Origin: JBBSEZ01 sp038239195 | GTDB lineage: Bacteria; Planctomycetota; Planctomycetia; Gemmatales; Gemmataceae | Direction of reading: 5' to 3' | DNA: 27,005 bases | NCBI GenBank assembly: GCA_038239195.1 | Contig: JBBSEZ010000088.1 | Span: 1 to 27,005, forward strand | Shown here: piece after piece, positions 15,537-21,955 of the stretch | How positions within the stretch are numbered: the first letter of the stretch is position 1 | Layout: every line of letters begins with the position of its first letter | The notes under the pieces: generated by a model | Database searches by the model: none | Seen by the model: the letters and a program-made list of their open reading frames with translations, nothing else | Told to the model about the DNA's origin: nothing | Translations under genes and position numbers: made by a program

Positions 15537-15550
15537 ACGTTCCGAACAGA

Positions 15551-15575
15551 AGGCGAACGGCGGGGCGGCTCGCCT
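15551..15575. terminator. Weak hairpin between convergent bicupin and dehydrogenase genes
   Basis: AGGCGA (15551-15556) pairs with TCGCCT (15570-15575), overlapping the dehydrogenase stop codon. The stem is only 6 bp with no T tract, so this is a low-confidence terminator. Confidence 0.25.
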
Positions 15576-16658
15576 AACGGTTCTCCGCGAAACGCGCCAG
15601 CTTCTCCCGGAACGCGGGCAGGTCGAGCACCGCGGGGTTGACGACGTTCTCCGGCACTCGCCCCTGCGCCACCTGGAGCATGCCCTCGGCCATCGCCCGG
15701 CCCGTGGCGGCCCACACGTCCGAAGTCGAGGCCGACCAGTGGGGGTCAGCAGGACGTTGTCGAGCTTCGTCAGCGCGTCGTCGGCCGGCAGCGGTTCCTC
15801 CTCGAACACGTCCAGCCCGGCCCCGGCAATCCGCCCCTCCCTCCGCGCCTCTACCAGCGCGCCCTGCTCGACCAGTTCGCCCCGGGCCACGTTGATGAGG
15901 TGGGCGCCCGGCTTCATCAGGGCCACTCGCGGCGCATTCAACAGATGATGGTTCTCCGGAGTGAGCCGGCAGTGGAGGCTAACGAAGTCCGCCTCGCGCA
16001 GCAGCTCCTCCAGCGAGGTCAGCGCAACGCCCAGGGCGCGGGCCTGGGCCTGGGCCGGGTCGGCGTGCGGCGAGTGCGCCAGGACGCGCATCGCGAACGG
16101 CGCGACCAGGCGGACCAGTTCCCGGCCGCTGTGGCCCAGGCCGATCACGCCCAGCGTCCGCCCCTGGAGCTCGCCGCCCATCACCGACGCCTGGAGCTCC
16201 CAGCGCCCCTGGCGCGCGACGCGCTCCTGCTGGGGCAGGCGCTTGGCCAGCGCCAGCATGAACAACAACGCCGAGGAGGCCGTGGCGTGGTTCAGCGCGA
16301 GGGGAGCATTGAAGAGCGCCACCGCGTGCTCGGTGTAGGCCGCCACGTCGATCTTGTCGTAGCCGGCCCCCGACCGGCCGACCGCGACGAGGTCGGCGGC
16401 CCCGTGAGCGAACAGGCCGCGCTTCACCGCCGGGCGCAAGACCACCAATCCGTCCACGCCGACGAGGTGCCGCGGCTCGACCTCCAGGGAGTAGAAACGC
16501 CGCCAGTAGCCCGGGTCGCCCGGCCGCGGCGCTTGCTCGGTCAGGTAATGGCACTCGATGAAGGGCCGGCCGCGAAGGAGGGCGAGGTTGTCGCCGTACG
16601 CGGGCCGGCCCGTTTCGTCGAGAAAGTCGCCGGTGAGGGCCACGTGGAAAGTTCGCAC
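15574..16658 (-). pseudogene. D-isomer-specific 2-hydroxyacid dehydrogenase with one frameshift
   Basis: This NAD-dependent enzyme of the phosphoglycerate/glyoxylate-reductase superfamily would be about 361 residues when corrected. The Rossmann motif GVIGLGHSG is intact. The catalytic Arg is in SLHCRLTPENHHLL and the Glu is in GAGLDVFEEEPLP. After VLLTP the frame is lost. One G is missing from the run at 15741-15745. Restoring it gives HWSASTSDVWAATGRAMAEG, then VPENVVNPAVLDLP, and a stop at 15574-15576. The frameshift thus falls immediately before the catalytic His. It could be a homopolymer sequencing error or true inactivation. The start is uncertain: GTG 16658 is taken, as no strong ribosome site is visible. 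The substrate is unknown. Confidence 0.78.
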
Positions 16659-16731
16659 GTTGTCGGTCCGCCAGAGAATCGAGGAGGCCCCGCGCCGGCA
16701 ACGCTTTGGCAATCGCCCCAACGCCGGCGCC

Positions 16732-17973
16732 TCAGCCGATGATCTCCCGCACCACGTTCCCCTTCACGTCGGTCAGCCGCATGTCGCGGCCGGCGTAGCG
16801 GTACGTCAGCCTCTCGTGATTGAGCCCCAGCAAGTGCAGGATCGTCGCGTGCCAGTCGTGGACGTGGACCTTCCCCTCGACGGCCTCGTAGCCAAAGTCG
16901 TCGGTCGCCCCGTGGGAGAAGCCGCCCTTCACCCCGCCGCCGGCCATCCACGTGGTGAAGCCTTTGTGGTTGTGGTCCCGCCCGTCGCGGCCCTGGGCGT
17001 AGGGTGTCCGCCCGAACTCGCCGCCCCACAGGACGAGCGTGTCCTTCAGCAGCCCGCGCGCCTTGAGGTCTTTCAGCAGCCCGGCGATCGGCTTATCGAC
17101 GCTCCGGGCCTTGTTCCCCAGCGCCGTCTTGAGGTTCTGGTGGTGGTCCCACTGCCCCGACGTGATCTCGACGAAACGCACCCCGGCCTCGACGAATCGG
17201 CGCGCCAGCAGGCACTGCCGGCCGAAGGTCGCCGTCTCCGTCTCGCCGATGCCGTACAGCGCTCTCGTCTGCGCCGTCTCGTTCGACAACTCCATCAACT
17301 TCGGCAGGTCCTTCTGCATGCGGAAGGCCAGCTCGAACGACTTGATCGCTCCCTCGACGCCCGGGCCCTGCGGCTCGCGCTCCAGCGCCCCGCGGTTGAG
17401 CGACTGGATGAAGTCGAGCTGCATCCGCTGGGCCTCCGCGGACTGCCTCGGGTTGCGAATGTTGCTCACGCTCCCACCGGTAGCGCCATCGGGACGGCCG
17501 GGACCGCCAAAGCCCCGCTGCCCGCGAATCGGCGTGCCCTGGCAGATGGCCGGGAGGAAGGCGCTGCCGTAGTTGGCGGGCCCGCCGTTCTGGAGGGGTG
17601 GCCCGATGGTGATGAAGCCGGGCAGGTTCTGGTTCTCGCTGCCCAGGCCGTACAGGGCCCACGCTCCCATCGACGGGCGCTTGAACTGAAAGATGCCCGT
17701 GTGCATCTGCAAGAAGGCCTGAGAGTGGGCCGGCACGTTGGTGTGCATGCCGCGCAGCAGGCACAGTTCGTCGGCCTGCTTCGCCAGCTCCGGGAAGAGC
17801 TCCGAGATCCACAAGCCCCCCCGGCCGTGCTGCGCGAACTTCCAGGGCGAGGCCAACAGCTTGGCGAACGTGCGCGCCCGGGGCATGCTCTTGCCGTCGA
17901 GCCCCGCCAGCTTTGGCTTGTAGTCGAAGGTGTCCACGTGCGACGGCGCGCCTTCCATGCACAGGAAGATCAC
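16732..17973 (-). CDS. DUF1501 protein, 5'-truncated
   Basis: This is a DUF1501 (sulfatase-like fold) protein of the kind abundant in planctomycetes. Seen motifs are FLCMEGAPSHVDTFDYKP, LPGFITIGPP, RFVEAGVRFVEITSGQWDHH, LWGGEFGRTPYAQGRDGRDHNHKGF and HDWHATILHLLG. Family homology continues upstream of the first possible start, GTG 17973, as LAPKRAHFPAKPKRV, right up to the upp stop at 18067-18069. No ATG and no ribosome site exist in that stretch. The usual N terminus (Tat signal and start) is therefore missing. The remaining coding part is about 444 codons, of which 413 follow GTG 17973. It is probably a 5'-truncated pseudogene or expressed only by read-through from upp. The function of the family is not established. 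Confidence 0.75.
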   Translation of the reverse strand: MIFLCMEGAPSHVDTFDYKPKLAGLDGKSMPRARTFAKLLASPWKFAQHGRGGLWISELFPELAKQADELCLLRGMHTNVPAHSQAFLQMHTGIFQFKRPSMGAWALYGLGSENQNLPGFITIGPPLQNGGPANYGSAFLPAICQGTPIRGQRGFGGPGRPDGATGGSVSNIRNPRQSAEAQRMQLDFIQSLNRGALEREPQGPGVEGAIKSFELAFRMQKDLPKLMELSNETAQTRALYGIGETETATFGRQCLLARRFVEAGVRFVEITSGQWDHHQNLKTALGNKARSVDKPIAGLLKDLKARGLLKDTLVLWGGEFGRTPYAQGRDGRDHNHKGFTTWMAGGGVKGGFSHGATDDFGYEAVEGKVHVHDWHATILHLLGLNHERLTYRYAGRDMRLTDVKGNVVREIIG

Positions 17974-18066
17974 GCGCTTGGGCTTGGCGGGGAAGTGTGC
18001 CCGCTTGGGGGCCAGCGGGTTGGCCTGCTCGGCCGCCTGCGTCGAGAGCCCGGCGTTCTTCTTCGG

Positions 18067-18708
18067 TTAATGCGTCCCGAACTGCCGGTCGCCGGCATCC
18101 CCGAGGCCGGGGACGATGTAGCTGCGCTCGTCGAGGTGGCTGTCGAGCGCGGCGAGGTGGACGGGGACGTCGGGGTGGGCCGCGGTGAGGGCGCGCACGC
18201 CTTCGGGGGCGGCGATCAGGCCGAGGTACTTGATGCGGCCCGCCTTGCCCTGCTTGAGGAGGTTGATGGCGGCGACCGCCGACCCGCCGGTGGCCAGCAT
18301 CGGATCGACCACCAGCGACAGGTCGAGGCGCAGGTCGGGCGGGAGCTTGTTGTAGTACGCGACGGGCTGAAGCGTGGCGTGGTCGCGGTAGAGCCCCAGG
18401 TGCCAGACCACCGCCGAGGGGACGAGCTCGAGGATGGCGTCGGCCATGCCCAGGCCGGCGCGCAGGATCGGCAGCAGCCCGATGCGCTCGGCGAGCTGGT
18501 GGCCCTGGCAGGCCATCAGCGGCGTTTGCACCGTGAGAGGGACCAGAGCGACGTCTTCGAGCGCCTCGTAGAGCAGGAGCTGGGTGATCTCGCGCACCAG
18601 GGCGCGGAACTGCGGCGGGGGCGTCTCGGCGCTCCGCAGCAGGGCCAGCTTGTGCAGCAGCAGCGGGTGGCGCGAGACGCGGGCCCCGGCGGCGCGAGCG
18701 GTCACCAT
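18067..18708 (-). CDS. upp: Uracil phosphoribosyltransferase
   Basis: This 213-residue enzyme makes UMP from uracil and PRPP in pyrimidine salvage. The family landmarks are all present: RHPLLLHKLALLR near the N terminus, LPILRAGLGMADAI, the PRPP-binding loop DPMLATGGSAVAAINLL, and the uracil-binding PGLGDAGDRQFGT at the very end. The length matches bacterial Upp (about 208). The ATG at 18706-18708 overlaps the end of ispD by 7 nt, and the GAGGTG of the ispD coding sequence acts as its ribosome site, so translation is probably coupled. Directly after its TAA the same reading frame continues into a headless DUF1501 gene. Confidence 0.94.
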   Translation of the reverse strand: MVTARAAGARVSRHPLLLHKLALLRSAETPPPQFRALVREITQLLLYEALEDVALVPLTVQTPLMACQGHQLAERIGLLPILRAGLGMADAILELVPSAVVWHLGLYRDHATLQPVAYYNKLPPDLRLDLSLVVDPMLATGGSAVAAINLLKQGKAGRIKYLGLIAAPEGVRALTAAHPDVPVHLAALDSHLDERSYIVPGLGDAGDRQFGTH

Positions 18709-19442
18709 TTCACCTCGTCATCGAAGGGGTGGATGGGGCGCGGGGCCTTGGGCTTGGGGCGCGCCTCGAGGATGGCCTCGGCGAGGAAGAGGTCCTCGCG
18801 CGTGGTGATCTTGATGTTGGAGCTGGAGCCCGTCACCAGGTAGACGGGGTGGCCCGCCGCCTCGACGAGCTGGGCGTCGTCGGTGACCGAGGCGCCGAGC
18901 TTGGCCCGTCCGGCGTGGGCGGCCAGCAGCCAGTCGCGGCGGAAGACCTGGGGCGTCTGCGCCAGCCAAAGGTTCTGGCGCGGCACCGTGGCCTCGACCT
19001 TGCCCTGGGCGTCGGAGCGCTTGAGGGTGTCGGGCACGGGCAGGGCGAGCAAAGCGGCGCCGGTCTTGGCGGCGGCGTTGAAGACGGCGTCGATGAGCGC
19101 GGGCGGCACGCAGGGGCGGGCGGCGTCGTGGACGGCAACGAGATCGACGTCGTCGATCAGCGCGGCGAGGGCGTTGCCGACCGACTCGAAGCGCTCGGCC
19201 CCGCCGCGAACGACCGTCAGCCCGTGAAGGGCGACGTGCGCGCCGTAGCGCTGGCGGAAGAGGGCCTCGTCCTCGGGGGCGACGACGACGATAGTCTGGA
19301 CGACGTCGTTGCGGCTGGCGAACAGTTCGGCGGAGCGCAGCCAGACGGGCCGGCCGTCGAGGTTGGCGAAGACCTTCTTGTCCTTGCCGCCGAAGCGCGA
19401 CGACTTGCCGGCGGCGGGGAGGATGACGGCAAAGCGCGGCAC
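18702..19442 (-). CDS. ispD: 2-C-methyl-D-erythritol 4-phosphate cytidylyltransferase
   Basis: This 246-residue enzyme of the MEP isoprenoid pathway joins CTP to methylerythritol phosphate. The nucleotide-binding motif ILPAAGKSSRFGGKDKK (about residues 6-23) is present. VHDAARPCVPP, the TPQVFRR segment, TDDAQLVEAAGHPV and NIKITTREDL all match IspD. The start is GTG 19442, with AAGG 7 nt upstream; a TTG at 19460 is in frame but lacks a ribosome site. It has a short C-terminal extension (RPKPKAPRPIHPFDDEVKW) into which the upp start is nested. A TAAGAT -10-like hexamer lies at 19488-19493. Pairing ispD with upp is unusual for the MEP pathway, where ispF is the common partner. Confidence 0.92.
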   Translation of the reverse strand: MPRFAVILPAAGKSSRFGGKDKKVFANLDGRPVWLRSAELFASRNDVVQTIVVVAPEDEALFRQRYGAHVALHGLTVVRGGAERFESVGNALAALIDDVDLVAVHDAARPCVPPALIDAVFNAAAKTGAALLALPVPDTLKRSDAQGKVEATVPRQNLWLAQTPQVFRRDWLLAAHAGRAKLGASVTDDAQLVEAAGHPVYLVTGSSSNIKITTREDLFLAEAILEARPKPKAPRPIHPFDDEVKW

Positions 19443-19487
19443 GGAAGCACCTTGGGGCAAAGAGGAGGGATCGTTCCTTTGGGGGTC

Positions 19488-19493
19488 ATCTTA
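19488..19493 (-). promoter_or_regulatory. Possible -10 (TAAGAT) for ispD-upp
   Basis: The minus strand reads TAAGAT about 45 nt before the GTG start of ispD, between the DUF1501 stop (19530) and ispD. No strong -35 is visible. Confidence 0.35.
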
Positions 19494-19529
19494 CCGAGGC
19501 GCGGGGGGGCGCTTCAACACACCCTCCCG

Positions 19530-20882
19530 CTACCCCACCAGCGCCTCGATCGCCCGCCCCTCCGACAGCGCGAACGGCCTCCCCTGCGCATCCGGGATCG
19601 TCGCGTGCGCCCCCACGCCCAGCGCCGCGAACACCGTCGCCGTCAGGTCCGCTGGCGTCACCGCCCCCTCCGTCACCTCCGCGGCGTGCCGGTCCGTCCG
19701 CCCGTACACCAGCCCGCCCGGCACCCCGCCGCCGGCGAACAGCACCGTGTTGGCGCGCGGCCAGTGGTCGCGGCTGGCCCACTTGCGGTCGATGCGCGGC
19801 GTGCGCCCGAAGTCGCCCATCCACGCCACCAGCGTCGAGGCCAGCAGTCCGCGCTCGTCCAGGTCCTCCACCAGCGCTGCCAGCGCCCGGTCGGCGCGCG
19901 GCAACAATTCGTCCTTCAGCAGTGGGAAGTGGTTGCGGTGCGTGTCCCAGGGGTTGTTGGCCAGGCGCGGCCCGCGGCCGTCGGCCCACTCCTGCATCTC
20001 CTTGCCCCAGTAGACCGTCACGAACCGCGCCCCCGCCTCCACCAGCCGCCGCGCCAGCAGCACCGACTGGCCGTGCCGGTTATGGCCGTAGCGCTCGCGC
20101 ATCGCCTCCGGCTCGCGCTCCAGGTCGAACGCCTGCCTCAGCCCGGGCCGCGCCAGCAGCTCCAGCGCCTGCCGGTGATGCTCGTCGAAGTTCGCCGCGC
20201 CCTCCAGGTCGGTGAGGCGGCGGTCCACGCGGCGCAGGAGCGATGCCCGGCCCGCCAGGCGCGGGCGCGGCACGTCGGCGCGGCACGTGAGGTCGGGCGG
20301 GACGGGACGGCCCTCGCGCGTCACCTCGACGCGGAATGGATCGTGGGCCGCGCCCAGGATGCCGCCGCCCTGACCGGGCAGGACGCGAGCCCCCATGCGC
20401 ATCGTCTCGGGCAGCTCGATCGCTTTCGGCATCACCGCCGGGCGCCGGTCGGCACGGCCGAAGGCGACGCCGAGGTGCGGGAAGTCGGTCGGCTGCACCC
20501 TCAGGTTGCCGGCGGAGATGGGGTGCTTGCGGCCAGTGAGCATCTGGTAGACGGCGGGGTCGTGGATCGTCTCGCCGTGTCGCACCGAACGCACCTGGGC
20601 CAGGCGGTGCATCTGCTTCGCCGTGCGCGGCAAATGCTCGCAGACGCGCACGCCGGGCACGCTGGTGGCGATCGGCTTGAAAGGCCCGCGCACCTCGGCG
20701 GGGGCGTCGGGCTTCAGGTCCCACAGGTCGAGGTGGCTCGGCCCGCCGTCCAGGTAGAGCAAGATGCACGCCCGGGCGCGGCCACGCTGCCCGCGCGCCG
20801 GCGCAACCGAGGGCAAGCCGAGACCGCCCAGCGCGACGACGCCGAAACGCAGGAGCTCTCGCCGATCGAGGAGGAGGTTCAT
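19530..20882 (-). CDS. DUF1501 protein, complete
   Basis: This 450-residue DUF1501 protein has a Tat-type signal: LDRRELLRFGVVALGGLG (about residues 5-22) carries the twin Arg and then a hydrophobic stretch. It is therefore probably exported in folded form. Further motifs are LLYLDGGPSHLDLWDLKP, LLARRLVEAGARFVTVYWGK, MGDFGRTPRIDRKW and GGGVPGGLVYGRTDRHAAEV. The length fits the family. ATG 20882 is chosen, because GAGGG lies 9 nt upstream and the signal begins there. DUF1501 genes are often beside PSD1/PSCyt (DUF1549/DUF1553) genes in planctomycetes; none is seen here. The second, truncated DUF1501 gene (16732) lies downstream of ispD-upp and belongs to a different subfamily. Confidence 0.9.
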   Translation of the reverse strand: MNLLLDRRELLRFGVVALGGLGLPSVAPARGQRGRARACILLYLDGGPSHLDLWDLKPDAPAEVRGPFKPIATSVPGVRVCEHLPRTAKQMHRLAQVRSVRHGETIHDPAVYQMLTGRKHPISAGNLRVQPTDFPHLGVAFGRADRRPAVMPKAIELPETMRMGARVLPGQGGGILGAAHDPFRVEVTREGRPVPPDLTCRADVPRPRLAGRASLLRRVDRRLTDLEGAANFDEHHRQALELLARPGLRQAFDLEREPEAMRERYGHNRHGQSVLLARRLVEAGARFVTVYWGKEMQEWADGRGPRLANNPWDTHRNHFPLLKDELLPRADRALAALVEDLDERGLLASTLVAWMGDFGRTPRIDRKWASRDHWPRANTVLFAGGGVPGGLVYGRTDRHAAEVTEGAVTPADLTATVFAALGVGAHATIPDAQGRPFALSEGRAIEALVG

Positions 20883-20918
20883 GGGTCGGGCCCTCGGCAC
20901 GTCAGGTGCCGCGCCATC

Positions 20919-21239
20919 CTACCCGGCCCCCACCACCTTCGCCAGCTTTTCCTTGACCGTCGGGAGGGCTTGCCCCCACTCCTCGAAGGCCCGCAACTCC
21001 TCCGCCAGGACCGCGTCGGCCTGTAGGGCGTTGTGCTCGGCCTGGTCGATGCACGCCTGCCAGCGTGCAACGCGGGCGTCGAGCGCTTGCAGCGGCGCCA
21101 GCAGCGCCTCGGGGGCCAGGGGCGCCGGCGCCGGCGGTTCGGGGGGGAGGGCGAAGGATTGCTGTAAGGTGCGCTCGATCTGCTCCAGCACGTCCATCCA
21201 TTCGCCGAGCGAGCGAGCGCCTTGTGCACGTATCGACAT
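20919..21239 (-). CDS. Small helical protein of unknown function
   Basis: This 106-residue protein is mostly helical: LGEWMDVLEQIERTLQQSFAL (about 12-32), then a proline-rich hinge (PPEPPAPAPLAP), then LQALDARVARWQACIDQAEHNALQADAVLAEEL. The last part looks like a coiled coil. No signal or membrane segment is seen. The start is ATG 21239, since GGAGG is 8 nt upstream; a TATGCT hexamer stands about 25 nt further up. It ends 36 nt before the DUF1501 start on the same strand and may be cotranscribed. It is not recognised as a named family. Confidence 0.6.
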   Translation of the reverse strand: MSIRAQGARSLGEWMDVLEQIERTLQQSFALPPEPPAPAPLAPEALLAPLQALDARVARWQACIDQAEHNALQADAVLAEELRAFEEWGQALPTVKEKLAKVVGAG

Positions 21240-21308
21240 GCGACGGTCCTCCGGGCGAGGAGCATAGCAGGGAGGGGGCGCCGGAACCAGCCGCGTTCTC
21301 CCCATTTG

Positions 21309-21357
21309 GCCGCCGAGCTCGACCTGGCGCGACGCGCGCCGAGCTCCGCTCGGCGGC
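21309..21357. repeat. Inverted repeat GCCGCCGAGC / GCTCGGCGGC
   Basis: Perfect 10-bp arms at 21309-21318 and 21348-21357, around 29 nt containing two GAGCTC sites. On the minus strand it begins TTAGCCGCCGAGCGGAGCTC, which I recall as a common intergenic repeat style in Gemmataceae (memory only). It starts 6 codons into a minus-strand reading frame that has a good ribosome site. Confidence 0.55.
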
Positions 21358-21773
21358 TAATGTAGGACATGGAAAGGCCTCCTGTCTCTGTGTGGCCGGA
21401 ATGGCAGGCCTCCCGCCAGGGATCATGCAACCAATGCCGCGACCACCTCCCGGAGTGCGGCCACGGAGCGGCTCAACTCCAGCACGAAGAAGGGAATCGT
21501 CCGGCGCAGCCCGTCTGACCCGTCCCACCAGAAGAGTAAGCGTCCCTTGCACACGATTCACGACTCAGCCTTCCCATCCAGCCGCTCGGAAGCGCCTGAC
21601 CGCTTCGTGCCCCCGCCGGGCCCGCCGTCTGGTAGGATTCCCGTAAGCCTGGACACGGGGCCCCTCCCCGCTCGTTGCGACTTCTGCCGCCGCGACCGGG
21701 CCTGATTCGCGAGCTCCTCCACCAACCGGAAGCAGGCCACCGGCGAGGCCAGGCCGTGGCCTGCGAAAAAAGA

Positions 21774-21884
21774 CAACGGTCCGCTCGAAGGCGAAAGGGA
21801 GCGAGCGGCGGGGCTTGTCCCCGCCGTCCGGACCGCCGGGATAAACCTGGCGGCTCGCCAGGTTAGCCTTGGAGCGGACCGTTG
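21774..21884. repeat. Structured multi-hairpin element upstream of the sigma-factor gene
   Basis: The outer arms are CAACGGTCCGCTCGAAGG (21774-21791) and its complement at 21867-21884, 17 of 18 matching. Inside are GGCGGGG-CTTGT-CCCCGCC (21807-21825), the palindrome GTCCGGAC (21826-21833) and AACCTGGCG-GCT-CGCCAGGTT (21844-21864). Together they can fold as a closed junction with two or three arms. It ends 72 nt before the sigma-factor ATG. It could be an RNA structure or a small palindromic mobile element. Confidence 0.65.
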
Positions 21885-21955
21885 AAAAAAGTTCAGGCTC
21901 CTGCCCGCGCGGCAGGGCACTATTTACTAGCCCAACCGACCCGGGAGGACCGAGG

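Larger units (their letters stand above)
21240..21955. other. Gene-poor, repeat-rich region
   Basis: No gene I can support lies in these 716 bases. What it holds is a series of inverted repeats: 21309-21357, 21732-21764 (GCAGGCCAC with its complement), 21774-21884 and 21900-21916 (CCTGCC-CGCGC-GGCAGG). It also holds an isolated start signal on the minus strand near 21369, and TAGGAT at 21632-21637, which could be a -10. A reading on the minus strand around 21700-21770 (VACFRLVEELANQARS) looks protein-like but has no supporting start. Confidence 0.5.

Noticed and set aside
14616..15540. Minus-strand extension of the dehydrogenase frame through the bicupin gene
   Set aside because: It is only the out-of-frame continuation after the indel at 15741-15745. 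The true C terminus is in another frame and ends at 15574.
16558..18843. 761-codon plus-strand frame across DUF1501 and upp
   Set aside because: It is opposite recognised genes and lacks any domain.
18729..21026. 765-codon plus-strand frame across ispD and DUF1501
   Set aside because: It is opposite recognised genes; its His- and Arg-rich composition is typical of shadow frames.
21558..21920. 120-codon minus-strand frame in the repeat-rich region
   Set aside because: A short part looks protein-like (VACFRLVEELANQARS), but the frame includes the multi-hairpin element and has no ribosome site, so it is not called.
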